From the NCBI GenBank assembly GCA_003021045.1, contig PXRN01000033.1, forward strand, positions 1 to 46,803: DNA of 46,803 bases, written 5' to 3'. The position numbers and the translations under genes are program-made. The DNA comes from Halobacteriales archaeon QS_4_69_34. Lineage in GTDB: Archaea > Halobacteriota > Halobacteria > Halobacteriales > Halococcaceae. The notes beneath the pieces are model-generated. The model searched no databases and was not told where the DNA came from. It saw only the letters and a list, made by a program, of their open reading frames with translations. Below, piece after piece: positions 1-9,359 of the stretch (within the stretch, counting starts at the first letter, position 1; each line of letters opens with the position of its first letter).

Positions 1-82
1 CGAACGTGCCGAACGCCGCCACCGCCGAAATCGCAAGGATTCCGGCGAGCAGTACCGCCAACAGTTGTTTACGTCCTGTCAT
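1..82 (-). CDS. N-terminus of a secreted protein (partial, runs off the window)
   Basis: The reverse strand reads ATG at 82 to 80 and continues open to the window edge (27 codons). The peptide starts MTGRKQLLAVLLAGILAI: a short basic start, then a hydrophobic core and an SAVAA-type end, a Sec-type signal peptide. Haloarchaeal surface glycoproteins often begin this way, but nothing of the mature protein is visible, so no function is offered. It is divergent from ppsA. Confidence 0.55.
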   Translation of the reverse strand, partial: MTGRKQLLAVLLAGILAISAVAAFGTF

Positions 83-481
83 TGTTGTCTCGCACCAGCC
101 GCCATCTCGTGTTCGCGTCGACGAGTGGCTTCTGCTGGCTTGCTTGCCCGTTCAGCCGGCGACCTAATAATAGTAGTGGTCGCAGGATCCGGTAGTGGCT
201 ACCAGTTAGTTAGGGACGGTCGTCAGTCGTGTTCCAGCACGGTGCCGCCGAGCGGAGCCTGCCCTGCGATCTCGCCGGTCGGCACGAGGGCCCCGAACAC
301 AAGAGCCACCGAGGCGATCGTCGGCCGTCTCAGGCGACGTTCCCGCTGGTCTGTGGTCACGGCCACGAACCAGGAGACGCGAACCGAGTTTCGGGCTCGA
401 TGCTGTCCCGTGCTGGCACGCGCCCGGCTGTCCGCCGGTTCGGAACCTTCTTTATTCGGGTTCGTCACTGTCCGGGCAACG
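83..481. other. Intergenic region between divergent genes
   Basis: About 400 bp without a convincing gene. An AT-rich patch at 163-176 (taataatagtag) could serve as a promoter for the minus-strand secreted protein. The ppsA promoter lies at the right end. I see nothing else. Confidence 0.5.
450..457 (+). promoter_or_regulatory. TATA-like box of ppsA
   Basis: The AT-rich octamer ctttattc stands in GC-rich DNA about 25-32 bp before the ATG at 482. This is the spacing expected for an archaeal TATA box driving a leaderless transcript, and it supports the choice of start. Confidence 0.5.
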
Positions 482-2812
482 ATGGCTGTACTCTGGCTCG
501 ACGGCGTCGGGGCGACGGACATCGGTGCCGTCGGCGGGAAGGGAGCCTCGCTCGGGGAGCTGACCGCCGCGGGTCTCCCAGTGCCTCCCGGGTTCGTCGT
601 CGCGGCCGGAACCTACCGCTCGTTCATCGAGGAGACCGGGATCGACGAGGCGCTGTTCGAGGCCGTCGAGATCGATCCCGAGGACTCCGCCGCGCTCGCG
701 GAGGCCGAGTCACGCGCGAAGGAGCTGATCCTCGGCACCGAGATGCCCGCCGAGCTCCGCGAGGAGATCCACGACGCCTACGTCACGCTCGACGACGGGG
801 ACGGAGGGGCCCCCGGGAACGGGGAGCCGGCCGGCGAGGCGTTCGTCGCCGTGCGCTCCTCGGCGACCGCGGAGGACCTGCCCGACGCCTCCTTCGCCGG
901 CCAGCAGGAGACTTTTTTGAACGTGACCGGCACGGACCTGATCGAGCGGGTCAAGGAGTGCTGGGCCTCGCTGTTCACCCAGCGGGCGATCTACTACCGC
1001 GAGCAGCAGGGGTTCGCCCACCGCGACGTCGACATCGCGGTCGTCGTCCAGCGGATGGTCGACGCCGAGAAGTCGGGCGTGATGTTCACCTCCCACCCCT
1101 CGACCGGCGACCCCCGGATCATCATCGAGGCCGCGTGGGGACTCGGCGAGGCCGTCGTCGCCGGCGAGGTCTCACCGGACAACTACGTGATCGAACGGGA
1201 GAGCGGCGAGGTCGTCGAGGCCACGGTCGCCGAAAAGAAGACCATGCACGTCAAGGACGAGGCGACCGGCGAGACCGTCTCGCGGGAGGTGCCCGAGGAC
1301 GAGCGGGAGGCCCAGGTCCTCGACGACGGCGAGATCGATCGACTCGCGGAGCTCGGCGAACGGGTAGAGGGTCACTACGGCGAGCCCCAGGACGTCGAGT
1401 GGGCGATCTTCGGGGGCGAAGTGTACATGCTCCAGTCACGCCCGATCACGACGATCAGCGGCTCGCCCGACGGGCAGGCGGGCGTCGCCGACGGCAGCGG
1501 CATCGTCGAGACGAACGGGGCGGACGGCGCGGCGGCGAACGGGGAAGGCGTGCTGTTCACGGGGCTGGGCGCGAGCCCGGGCGTGGCCGCGGGCGCGGTG
1601 CGGGTCGTCCGCCAGCTCGACCAGCTCGACAAGGTGGGGCAGGGCGACATCATCGTCACCGAGATGACCACCCCCGACATGGTGCCGGCGATGAAGCGCG
1701 CGGCGGGCATCGTCACCGACGAGGGCGGGATGACCTCCCACGCCGCCATCGTCTCCCGGGAGCTCGGCGTGCCGGCCGTCGTCGGCTGTGGCAACGCCAC
1801 GACCGCCCTGGCCGACGACCAGTTCGTCACTATCGACGGCGACAGGGGTTCGATCCGGGAGGGTCGGGCCGACGGCGAGGAGCGGGATGCCGTCGCGGAG
1901 GTTCGCCCGCAGGCTCCCGTCAAACCGATGACCGCCACGGAGGTGAAGGTCAACGTCTCCATCGCCGCGGCCGCCGAGCGCGCCGCCGCCACGGGCGCGG
2001 ACGGAGTGGGCCTGCTCAGGCTGGAGCACATGATCCTCTCGACGGGCAAGACCCCCGAGAAGTACATCGCCGACCACGGCGCAGCGGCCTACGTCGAGGA
2101 GATCGTCGACGGCGTCCGCCGGGTCGCCGACGAGTTCTATCCCCGACCCGTACGTGCGCGCACGCTCGACGCCCCGACCGACGAGTTCCGCCAGCTCGAA
2201 GGCGGCGAGGACGAGCCCGACGAGCACAACCCCATGCTGGGCTACCGGGGGATCCGGCGCAGTCTCGATCGGCCCGACGTCTTCGAACACGAGCTCTCGG
2301 CGTTCAGGGAGCTCTATGGAATGGGCTACGACAACGTCGAGGTGATGTTGCCCCTCGTCAACGACGTCGAGGACGTGATCCGGGCACGGAATCTCATGGA
2401 GTCGGCCGGGATCGACCCCGACCGGCGCTCGTGGGGCGTGATGATCGAGACGCCCGCCTCGGCGCTCTGTGTCGACGCGATGGCGGAGGCGGGCATCGAC
2501 TTCGCCTCCTTCGGGACGAACGACCTCACCCAGTACACCCTCGCGGTCGATCGGAACAACGAGCAGGTCGCCGATCGCTTCGACGAACTCCACCCGGCCG
2601 TGCTCGAACTGATCGGTGCGACGATCGAGACCTGCCGCGAGCACGGCATCGAGACGAGCATCTGCGGGCAGGCCGGCTCGAAACCCCGGATGGTCCAGTT
2701 CCTCGTCGATACCGGCGTCTCCTCGATCAGCGCGAACATCGACGCCGTCCGGGACGTCCAACACGAGGTCAAGCGCACCGAGCAGAAGCTCATCCTCGAC
2801 ACCGTCAGGTAG
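482..2812 (+). CDS. ppsA: Phosphoenolpyruvate synthase
   Basis: Converts pyruvate, ATP and water to PEP, AMP and phosphate, the entry to gluconeogenesis. 776 aa, the usual length. Order: N-terminal ATP-grasp-like nucleotide-binding domain (about 5-350, with GGKGASLGE near the start and VRSSATAEDLPDASFAGQQ), a Gly/Ala/Asp-rich linker (about 325-355), the mobile phosphohistidine domain with GGMTSHAAIVSREL (His420 is the phosphorylated residue), and a C-terminal PEP/pyruvate TIM barrel with FGTNDLTQYTLAVDRNN and SICGQAGSKP (catalytic Cys near 728). The frame is open further upstream, but homology begins at MAVLWLDGVGA and a TATA-like box sits at the right distance, so ATG 482 is chosen. The 3' end overlaps the convergent lipoprotein gene by 8 bp. 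Confidence 0.96.
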   Translation: MAVLWLDGVGATDIGAVGGKGASLGELTAAGLPVPPGFVVAAGTYRSFIEETGIDEALFEAVEIDPEDSAALAEAESRAKELILGTEMPAELREEIHDAYVTLDDGDGGAPGNGEPAGEAFVAVRSSATAEDLPDASFAGQQETFLNVTGTDLIERVKECWASLFTQRAIYYREQQGFAHRDVDIAVVVQRMVDAEKSGVMFTSHPSTGDPRIIIEAAWGLGEAVVAGEVSPDNYVIERESGEVVEATVAEKKTMHVKDEATGETVSREVPEDEREAQVLDDGEIDRLAELGERVEGHYGEPQDVEWAIFGGEVYMLQSRPITTISGSPDGQAGVADGSGIVETNGADGAAANGEGVLFTGLGASPGVAAGAVRVVRQLDQLDKVGQGDIIVTEMTTPDMVPAMKRAAGIVTDEGGMTSHAAIVSRELGVPAVVGCGNATTALADDQFVTIDGDRGSIREGRADGEERDAVAEVRPQAPVKPMTATEVKVNVSIAAAAERAAATGADGVGLLRLEHMILSTGKTPEKYIADHGAAAYVEEIVDGVRRVADEFYPRPVRARTLDAPTDEFRQLEGGEDEPDEHNPMLGYRGIRRSLDRPDVFEHELSAFRELYGMGYDNVEVMLPLVNDVEDVIRARNLMESAGIDPDRRSWGVMIETPASALCVDAMAEAGIDFASFGTNDLTQYTLAVDRNNEQVADRFDELHPAVLELIGATIETCREHGIETSICGQAGSKPRMVQFLVDTGVSSISANIDAVRDVQHEVKRTEQKLILDTVR

Positions 2813-3440
2813 TCCCGCCGGCGAGCGATCCGACCGCTCGTCGCTCGACGCGCTCTCGGTCGCCCGCCGTCGTGACCTCGGGACCGACGGTGCGGTTCGG
2901 GACGTCCGCCGGACACGCTGCCGCCGTGGATACGGTCGTCGAAGCGAGGTCGCCGCTCGCGGTTACCTGCACGAACGTCGACGATCCGTTGCAGTCGACG
3001 AACGACGGATCGGTCTCGGCGGCCGTCTCGAACGCTCGCCCGTCGACGGCCACCTCGATGGCGAAGTACCCCGCCAGCGCCAACGACCACTCGACGTACC
3101 CGTCCGAGCCGAGGTCGTACCGTCGCTGGATGACGGGCTCGTCGCCGCCGGCACCGACGAGCCGAACCCCGATAGTCCTCGCCTGCGGGGCGTCGTTCCA
3201 GACGACGATCGAGTGGGGCCTGTCGTTCTCGCCGAGCGCCGACGGGTCGCCGACCGTCGCCGTCGCCGCCGGCTCGTCGTACGGGCCGTCCACCGGGCCG
3301 GAGGTCGCGGTTCGGCGGGACGATCCCGGCGAGCCGTCGGGCCGGGGCGTCGCTTCGTCGGTCGATCCACCGCTCCCGAGACAGCCCGCGAGCAGCACGA
3401 TCCCACTCGCTGCGCCCGCGACGAACTGACGTCTGTCCAT
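2805..3440 (-). CDS. Secreted lipoprotein of unknown function
   Basis: 211 aa. It begins MDRRQFVAGAASGIVLLAGC: a twin-arginine motif (RRQF), a hydrophobic stretch and a lipobox LAGC, so it is probably Tat-exported and lipid-anchored. A Ser/Gly/Thr/Pro-rich spacer follows (about 22-60). The mature part, about 65-195, looks like a compact beta domain with phrases such as SIVVWNDAPQARTIGVRL and two cysteines (FVDC, AAAC), and resembles the unclassified haloarchaeal lipoproteins with an immunoglobulin-like fold. No function can be assigned. It is convergent with ppsA and divergent from the next lipoprotein. Confidence 0.8.
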   Translation of the reverse strand: MDRRQFVAGAASGIVLLAGCLGSGGSTDEATPRPDGSPGSSRRTATSGPVDGPYDEPAATATVGDPSALGENDRPHSIVVWNDAPQARTIGVRLVGAGGDEPVIQRRYDLGSDGYVEWSLALAGYFAIEVAVDGRAFETAAETDPSFVDCNGSSTFVQVTASGDLASTTVSTAAACPADVPNRTVGPEVTTAGDRERVERRAVGSLAGGTT

Positions 3441-3579
3441 GAGTGGGTGTGACGAGGGGGAGAGGGAGGAGGTATAGGTGTTTGCAAGGGTCGAACGCCT
3501 CCTTTACTTATCGAAAGTGAAACGTCCGGGACCGGGCCGGAATCTACGCCCTTTTTACAGGCCGGCTGCACGCCGGGGT

Positions 3580-4566
3580 ATGCAACGCGCGTTCGGTACG
3601 CTCGCGCTGGTCGCCCTCCTCGTCCTCGCCGGCTGCGGACAGCCCTTCGGCTCGGGCGGAACGGACGCCCCCGTCGCCGACGGCGCGAGCGGGGACGCGA
3701 CCGTCGCGTCCGACGACCTCCCGCCGGGGGTAAGCGAGACGGGCGTCGAGAACGCGACGGCGCTGCTGGCGGCCCACCGGGCGGCGCTCGTCGAGTCGGG
3801 CTTCGAATCGGCCGCCCGCCGGAACGGGACCGCTCGTCGGGACAGCGAGACGGTGGCGTTCGACGAGGGCCAGCGGGTCGTCGCGGCCCCCGGAGCCGAG
3901 ACGTACAGCTCGCGGGTCGTCATGAGCGGGCCGGGAACGGCCTACGAGTTCTGGTCGAACGGGAGCGTCGAACTCGTCCGTGCACAGATCGGCGGCACGA
4001 CGCGCTACCGGCGCGGTTCGGGGCGATCCGCGGGCGCGCTGACGAGCGTAGGCCTGCTCGGCAGCAGCGTCGTGGGCGGGAACTACACCCCCACGAGCGT
4101 CGAGGGCAGCGGCGACGGACGGCGCATCACCCTGCAGGCGCGAACGCTCGACGAGCCCTCGCGGGTGCTCCCGGCGAACGCGACGGACGTCTCGGGCTAC
4201 GCGTCGACGCTCGTCCTCGACGGCGAGGGGCGGGTCCGCTCGCTCGAAACAGTGGCGAACTACACCATCGGCGGGCGCGAGGCGCGCTTCGAGCTCCGCT
4301 ACGCCCTCCGACAGGTCGGCGGCGTGACGGTCGAGCGTCCCGACTGGGTGGGGACGGCGCTGAACGGCTCCGGGGAGAACGGCTCCGCGGCCGACGGCTC
4401 CGCGACGGGCGGCTCCGTCACGGGCGGTTCCGCGACGGATGGCGCTACCGGGTCCATCGGCCCCGTCGCTCCCGCCGGCTCCGGCGTCGCCCGCTTCGCC
4501 GCCGACTCGGCCATCGCCTCCGCCGGCCCCGACGCGGCCGCGATCGCCGGAGAGCGCAACGGCTAA
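3580..4566 (+). CDS. Secreted lipoprotein, haloarchaeal DUF7537-like
   Basis: 328 aa starting MQRAFGTLALVALLVLAGC: signal peptide and lipobox, so an anchored exported protein. The central part (about 50-250) has the layout of haloarchaeal lipoproteins that start with an N-terminal helix (ENATALLAAHRAALVESGF) and continue with beta strands ending in ARFELRYAL; the family function is not known to me. The C-terminus is an Asn/Gly/Ser/Ala/Thr repeat (about 262-295, NGSGENGSAADGSATGGS-like), probably a flexible and possibly glycosylated tail. The start is set at 3580 by the lipobox and by a T-rich box (ctttttac, 3551-3558) 22-29 bp upstream; the open frame extends further 5'. Confidence 0.8.
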   Translation: MQRAFGTLALVALLVLAGCGQPFGSGGTDAPVADGASGDATVASDDLPPGVSETGVENATALLAAHRAALVESGFESAARRNGTARRDSETVAFDEGQRVVAAPGAETYSSRVVMSGPGTAYEFWSNGSVELVRAQIGGTTRYRRGSGRSAGALTSVGLLGSSVVGGNYTPTSVEGSGDGRRITLQARTLDEPSRVLPANATDVSGYASTLVLDGEGRVRSLETVANYTIGGREARFELRYALRQVGGVTVERPDWVGTALNGSGENGSAADGSATGGSVTGGSATDGATGSIGPVAPAGSGVARFAADSAIASAGPDAAAIAGERNG

Positions 4567-4590
4567 ACGGTCGGCAGCGTAGTGAGGGGT

Positions 4591-5649
4591 ATGCAGCGGG
4601 CCGCGCCGCAGTCGTTCGACCGGGTGCTCTCCTCGATGTGTACCGAGCCCCACCCGGCGGCTCGCGCGGCCGCGGAGCGGTTTCTCGCCACGAATCCCGG
4701 CGACCCGGGCACCTATGGGGCGATCACCGACCTCGAAGGCGAGGCCGTGGCGACGCTCGGCGAGATCGCCGGCCTCGACGACCCTGTGGGCTACGTCACG
4801 AGCGGCGGCACCGAGGCCAACGTCCAAGCGGCCCGGATCGCCCGCAACCGGGCGGATAGCGGAAATCCGAACGTCGTCGTCCCGGAGAGCGCCCACTTCA
4901 GCTTCCGGAAGGCGGCCGGCGTGCTCGGCGTCGAACTCCGGACGGCGGCGCTCGACGATCGCCTGCGCGTCGATCCCGATTCGGTTGCCGAACGCGTGGA
5001 CGACGACACGGTGCTGGTCGTCGGTGTCGCCGGCAGCACCGAGTACGGCCGGGTCGACCCGATCCCGGCGCTCGCCGACGTCGCGGCCGACGCGGGCGCC
5101 CTCTGTCACGTCGACGCCGCGTGGGGCGGGTTCTGCCTGCCCTTCACCGACCACGAGTGGAGCTTCGCCCACGCGGCCGTCGACACGGTGACGATCGACC
5201 CGCACAAGATGGGGCAGGCCGTGATCCCGGCGGGCGGGCTGCTCGCGCGCTCGCCGGCGCTGCTCGACGCGCTCGCGGTCGACACGCCCTACCTCGAATC
5301 GACTACCCAGGCCACCCTCACGGGGACACGCAGCGGCGCGGGCGTAGCGAGCGCCGCGGCCGTAATGGATGCCCTCTGGCCCGCAGGCTACCGGGAGAGC
5401 TACGAGGCGCAGATGGCAAACACCGAGTGGATCGCCGCTGCGCTCGCCGATCGGGGCTACCGGGCGGTCGAACCCGAGCTCCCGCTCGTCGCCGCCGGGA
5501 TCCCCGAACCGGCGTTCGACGCGCTCCGCGAGGCGGGCTGGCGGCTCTCGAAGACCGCCACCGGCGAGGTTCGGGTGGTCTGTATGCCCCACGTCACCCG
5601 CGCGATGCTGGAGGGGTTCGTAGCCGACCTCGACCGGCTCGACGGCTGA
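4591..5649 (+). CDS. mfnA: PLP-dependent tyrosine/aspartate decarboxylase MfnA
   Basis: 352 aa group II decarboxylase of the archaeal MfnA family. In methanogens it makes tyramine for methanofuran; in haloarchaea it is taken to decarboxylate aspartate to beta-alanine for pantothenate and CoA (family knowledge). Visible: [19 protein letters not shown] (cofactor phosphate contact), [13 protein letters not shown] (Asp contacting the pyridine nitrogen) and [16 protein letters not shown] with Lys206 as the Schiff-base lysine. The ATG at 4591 follows a purine-rich agtgagggg; a GTG three codons upstream is possible. It lies 24 bp after the lipoprotein gene and converges on the oxidase operon. Confidence 0.88.
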   Translation: MQRAAPQSFDRVLSSMCTEPHPAARAAAERFLATNPGDPGTYGAITDLEGEAVATLGEIAGLDDPVGYVTSGGTEANVQAARIARNRADSGNPNVVVPESAHFSFRKAAGVLGVELRTAALDDRLRVDPDSVAERVDDDTVLVVGVAGSTEYGRVDPIPALADVAADAGALCHVDAAWGGFCLPFTDHEWSFAHAAVDTVTIDPHKMGQAVIPAGGLLARSPALLDALAVDTPYLESTTQATLTGTRSGAGVASAAAVMDALWPAGYRESYEAQMANTEWIAAALADRGYRAVEPELPLVAAGIPEPAFDALREAGWRLSKTATGEVRVVCMPHVTRAMLEGFVADLDRLDG

Positions 5650-5756
5650 ACGCCGCGGCAGCAGGCCACGGCCGCGAGAGCCAGTGGTCGCGTCCGCCGC
5701 CGTTTCGGCCCGGTCCCGTGGGGCCGAGGTGTATCGCGCCGGCAGGGCTGTCGACG

Positions 5757-5969
5757 TCACCGGCCGGCGGGGTCGCCGTCGTCCGCGACCGATCCGACGG
5801 CAACGCCCGCGAGGACGAGCACGAAAACCCCGAGCGCCGCCAGCGCACCCGTACCGACGACGAGCGGGCTCGAGAGACCGCCGCCCGCCGCCTTCCACGT
5901 GCCCATCGATACGCCGATCCCGACCGGGAGCGAGAACAGCACCGCAAACCCCAGCTCCGTCGCGTTCAC
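5757..5969 (-). CDS. Small two-helix membrane protein
   Basis: 70 aa with two hydrophobic segments (about 5-25, LGFAVLFSLPVGIGVSMG, and 35-60, SPLVVGTGALAALGVFVLVLAG) and an acidic C-terminus. Its ATG overlaps the stop of the preceding zinc-ribbon gene by 4 bp (ATGA), so it is the last gene of the terminal oxidase operon. I do not recognise a named family; a role in oxidase assembly or stability is inferred only from position. Confidence 0.72.
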   Translation of the reverse strand: MNATELGFAVLFSLPVGIGVSMGTWKAAGGGLSSPLVVGTGALAALGVFVLVLAGVAVGSVADDGDPAGR

Positions 5970-6343
5970 CCGAGCCTCCCGACACAGCCCTGGCAGTACG
6001 TGGCCACGGGATCGTTCGCCGTGTCACAGTGCGGACAGCGGGTGCCCGAACGACCGTCCGCTCCGGGCGATTCCGGCCGATCCGGCGGTCGGGCGGTCGA
6101 CGGGCCGGCGTTCGGGAGCGGCGACGCGGCGTCCGATGGCGGTGACGCGGAGTCCGGAGGCGACGGAGCCTCGTCCCGGGCCTCCCGGGTCCCCTTCGGC
6201 GGCCACCCGGCATCGGCCCACGCGGACCGCGGCGGGGGCTCCTCGCCCTCACATTCGACGTGGCGGGCGAGATAGAGGATGCCCGGCACCTGGGCCAGCG
6301 CGACGAGGACGATGGCGGGGAGCCCCCACGCGAGCGCGCTCAT
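5966..6343 (-). CDS. Membrane-anchored zinc-ribbon protein of the oxidase operon
   Basis: 125 aa: an N-terminal membrane helix (about 5-25, WGLPAIVLVALAQVPGILYL), a Pro/Ser/Ala-rich acidic linker and a C-terminal treble of CxxC pairs (RCPHCDTAN and YCQGCVG) forming a zinc ribbon. The layout resembles the haloarchaeal DUF7577-type zinc-ribbon proteins next to cytochrome oxidase genes. It starts 3 bp after subunit IV ends and overlaps the next gene by 4 bp. Copper or haem delivery or an assembly role is possible but is inference from context. Confidence 0.75.
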   Translation of the reverse strand: MSALAWGLPAIVLVALAQVPGILYLARHVECEGEEPPPRSAWADAGWPPKGTREARDEAPSPPDSASPPSDAASPLPNAGPSTARPPDRPESPGADGRSGTRCPHCDTANDPVATYCQGCVGRLG

Positions 6344-6346
6344 CGG

Positions 6347-6616
6347 TCAGGTGACCGAGTACGACGAGGCGATCGTCAGCGCGAGCGCCGCCAGTAGCCC
6401 GCCGAGCAGCAGGTACGTCAGCGAGCGCGGCTCGTAGCGCAGGTGCTGGTAGTAGCCCGCGACGAACAGCGCCTTGATCAGCGAGAGGGCGATGATCAGC
6501 CCGAAGGCGAGCCAGTATGCCTCCTCCAGCAGTCCGATCTCCTCGACGACCACCTGGACGGTGGCGAAGACGAACAGCACCACGTAGATCGCCGCGTACA
6601 GTTTCGTCGATACCAT
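6347..6616 (-). CDS. Cytochrome c oxidase subunit IV family protein
   Basis: 89 aa with three hydrophobic helices: about 5-25 (LYAAIYVVLFVFATVQVVVE), 32-54 (AYWLAFGLIIALSLIKALFVAGYYQHL) and 65-85. Length, three-helix plan and the ALFVAGYYQHLRYEPRS stretch after helix 2 fit the prokaryotic COX4 family, the small accessory subunit of the haem-copper oxidase. It starts 12 bp after the coxA/C stop and is followed by the zinc-ribbon gene after 3 bp, so it is co-transcribed. Confidence 0.85.
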   Translation of the reverse strand: MVSTKLYAAIYVVLFVFATVQVVVEEIGLLEEAYWLAFGLIIALSLIKALFVAGYYQHLRYEPRSLTYLLLGGLLAALALTIASSYSVT

Positions 6617-6628
6617 GCTTGGCTCACC

Positions 6629-9358
6629 TCACAGGATGTAAAACAGCGGAAACAGGAACAGCCAGACGATGTCCACGAAGTGCCAGTAGAGCCCGAAGTA
6701 CTCGATCGAGCCGCTGTCCTCCAGATACGCCCCCTGCCACGCCCGGACGATTAGATAGAGGGTGACGATCAGGCCGGCGATGACGTGGCCCGCGTGCAGT
6801 CCCGTCGTCAGGAAAAAGGTCGAGGCCTGGACGTTCGTGTCGAGCCACAGCCCCTCGTGGAACAGATGGTCCCACTCGATGCCCTTGTTGAACAGAAAGC
6901 CCACCCCGAGCAGAAACGTCGTGAGGAGGCTCGCGATCACGCCGCCCCGACTCCCCTTCTCGGCGGCGACGAGCGCGAGCACCACGGTGAAGCTGCTCGT
7001 CAGGAGCAGGTAGGTGTTCATCAGCCCCGGCAGCGGATCCCCCGGGACGATCTCCCACGTGGTCCAGCCGGAGGCGACCCGCATGAACACGTACGAGCCG
7101 ATGAACGCGCCGAACAGCACCACGTCCGAGGCGAGGAAGATCCACACCCCGGTCTTGGTGTTCTCGATCCCTTCAAACGGCCAGCTCTCGCCGAAGGGGC
7201 CCTCCAGTCCGTGGAAGCGCTCGCGGCCGAACGCGACGAGCGACGCCATACCGACGAGAAATCCCACCCCCGTGAGCGCCATGTAGAGTCCGCCTTCGAG
7301 CCCGGGGGCGAACGCCCCTTCCTGGAGCCCCGAGAGCCCGAGGAGGGTCAGGAAGGCCCCGACGCTGACGGCGAAAGGCCAGATACTCGCGTGGCTCGGG
7401 CCGTGTCCCTCGCCGTGGTCGCCCGCGTCGTGCTCGTGGGATTTCCCGCCCGCGCGTTCGACCGCCGTGGCCGGGTCCGCCGTCGCGACCGTCCCGCCGT
7501 CGGTCGCCCGACGGTCGTCGGCGACTCCCCCGTCGGTCGCGTGGTCGCCCGCGACGTCCACGCCGTCGGTGACCTCGCCGCCGTCGGCGGCTCTGTCGCT
7601 CCCCCCGAGCCGGTCGAGGAAGCTGAGCGAGCCGTCGCCGTAGCTCGGGATACCCGGGTAGTTCTCCAAGGGTGGCGGCGAGGGGATCGCCCACTCGGCG
7701 GTCGTCGAGTGCGCCCACGGGCTGGAGTCGGCGTCCTCACCGGCCCACAGGCTCGTATAGAGGTTGTAAAACATCACGAGAAAGGAGGCCCCGAGCACGA
7801 ACCCGCCGACCGTGGCGACCTTGTGCCACGGGGCGAACGCGGGATCGTACTCGAACACCCTCCGGGGGGTCTCCCAGACGACGAACATCGGGAAGTACAG
7901 CAGATTGAAGCCCACGAAATACAGCGCGAAGTGGACCTTCCCGAGGAACTCGTCGTACATCTTCCCCGTGATCTTCGGATACCAGTAGTAGAGCCCGCCG
8001 ATCAGCGCGGTGACGCCCGCGACCATCACGTAATGGAAGTGGGCGACGACCCAGTACGTCCCTCGAAACTCGTAGTCGAGCACCACCGCACCGAGGAAGA
8101 CGCCGGTGATGCCCCCGATGATGAACAACAGGAGTGCGCCGAACGAGAAGAGAAACGGCGTGAGAAACCGGATGCGGCCCTTGATCGTGGTGTAGATCAG
8201 CGAGAACACCATCAGGTCGAACGGCAGCGAGATGCCGATGGTGGTCGCCATGAACAGCGTCTTGATCTGGAGGTTGATCGAGGTGAGGAACATGTGATGC
8301 ATCCACACGACGAAGCTCTGGAGCGCCACCAGCAGCATGGAAGCGATGAACCACTTGCGGCCGACCAGCCGCCGTCCCGTGAAGGTCTGGAACGTCTCGG
8401 CCATGACCCCGAGTGCGGGGAAGAAGACGATGTAGACCTCCGGATGGCCGAAAAACCAGAACAGGTGCGTCCAGAGCAGCGAGCCGCCCGCGTCGGCGGC
8501 GGCGAAGTAGGTCGTCCCCGCAAGCCGGTCGGCCGAGAGGATCATCAGCGCGGCGAGCAGCGCGGCGAAGGCAAAGAGCATCATCCAGACGGTGAGCAGG
8601 ATCGACCACGTGAACAGCGGGAGCTTCCGGAGAGTGAGCCCCTCGGCGCGCATCCGGTGCATCGAGGTGAGGAAGTTCACCGACGAGACCGTCACCGAGA
8701 CGACGAACAGGAGCAGCGCGAGGATCGCCGTCGAAGCGCCGATGCTGGGCGTGTAGGCGGGGATGTTCAGCGGCGCGTACATCGTCCAGCCGCCGGCGAA
8801 CGATCCCCCCTGGAAGAAGGAGATCCCGAGCAGGAGCCCCGAGAAGAGGTACAGCCAGTACGAAAGGGCGTTCAGCCGCGGGAAGGCGAGGTCCTTCGCG
8901 CCGATCTGGAGGGGCACGACGTAGTTGGCGAAGCCGAACGCGAACGGCGAGAGAAACCAGAAGACCATGATCAGCCCGTGGATCGAGACCGACTGGTTGT
9001 ACGCGAGTGCCGAGAGGATCCCCTCGCCGGCGGCCCGCGGGGCCCACAGCTGGACACGCATCAGCAGCGCGAGCACGCCCCCGAAGACGAGAAAGAGCAG
9101 CGACGTCACGATATAGAGGATCCCGACGTCCTTGTGGTTGGTCGTGACGAACCAGCGCTTGACCGAACTCATCGGCGGGAACCCGTGGTGTTCCTCCTCG
9201 GCCGGTCCGGTGGCAGGCAGCTCGCCCGTCGCACCCGCGTGCCCACCGTCGGTCGCGCGCCCGCCGTCGGTTCGCGGGGATCCGTCGTCCGGCTTCGTGC
9301 GCTCGTCGGCGGCCGCCTGCCCGGGGCCGTCGTCTCGTGGATGATCGTCGTGAGTCAT
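6629..9358 (-). CDS. coxA: Fused haem-copper oxidase subunit I + III
   Basis: 909 aa catalytic core of an aa3-type terminal oxidase that reduces O2 to water and pumps protons. Residues 1-60 are a polar acidic tail. Residues about 68-560 are subunit I: it opens with [18 protein letters not shown], carries [20 protein letters not shown] (His305 CuB ligand and the Tyr it cross-links to; the Glu in HPEVY marks type A1) and [11 protein letters not shown] (His440/His442, haem a3 and a ligands). A disordered, acidic, His-rich linker (about 565-650) joins subunit III (about 655-909), with five or more helices, [20 protein letters not shown] and a final [25 protein letters not shown] segment. Fused I/III proteins are known in haloarchaea and other prokaryotes. 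It begins 1 bp after the coxB stop. Confidence 0.95.
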   Translation of the reverse strand: MTHDDHPRDDGPGQAAADERTKPDDGSPRTDGGRATDGGHAGATGELPATGPAEEEHHGFPPMSSVKRWFVTTNHKDVGILYIVTSLLFLVFGGVLALLMRVQLWAPRAAGEGILSALAYNQSVSIHGLIMVFWFLSPFAFGFANYVVPLQIGAKDLAFPRLNALSYWLYLFSGLLLGISFFQGGSFAGGWTMYAPLNIPAYTPSIGASTAILALLLFVVSVTVSSVNFLTSMHRMRAEGLTLRKLPLFTWSILLTVWMMLFAFAALLAALMILSADRLAGTTYFAAADAGGSLLWTHLFWFFGHPEVYIVFFPALGVMAETFQTFTGRRLVGRKWFIASMLLVALQSFVVWMHHMFLTSINLQIKTLFMATTIGISLPFDLMVFSLIYTTIKGRIRFLTPFLFSFGALLLFIIGGITGVFLGAVVLDYEFRGTYWVVAHFHYVMVAGVTALIGGLYYWYPKITGKMYDEFLGKVHFALYFVGFNLLYFPMFVVWETPRRVFEYDPAFAPWHKVATVGGFVLGASFLVMFYNLYTSLWAGEDADSSPWAHSTTAEWAIPSPPPLENYPGIPSYGDGSLSFLDRLGGSDRAADGGEVTDGVDVAGDHATDGGVADDRRATDGGTVATADPATAVERAGGKSHEHDAGDHGEGHGPSHASIWPFAVSVGAFLTLLGLSGLQEGAFAPGLEGGLYMALTGVGFLVGMASLVAFGRERFHGLEGPFGESWPFEGIENTKTGVWIFLASDVVLFGAFIGSYVFMRVASGWTTWEIVPGDPLPGLMNTYLLLTSSFTVVLALVAAEKGSRGGVIASLLTTFLLGVGFLFNKGIEWDHLFHEGLWLDTNVQASTFFLTTGLHAGHVIAGLIVTLYLIVRAWQGAYLEDSGSIEYFGLYWHFVDIVWLFLFPLFYIL

Positions 9359-9359
9359 G

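Noticed and set aside
229..3429. A very long open frame (over 1000 codons) overlapping ppsA on the plus strand
   Set aside because: Arg/Gly-rich shadow of ppsA and of the reverse-strand lipoprotein; no motif, and the ppsA frame has full family homology.
3544..6252. A 900-codon minus-strand open frame across the second lipoprotein and mfnA
   Set aside because: Composition is Arg/Gly/Val-rich as in antisense of GC-rich genes; both genes beneath have clear domains on the plus strand.
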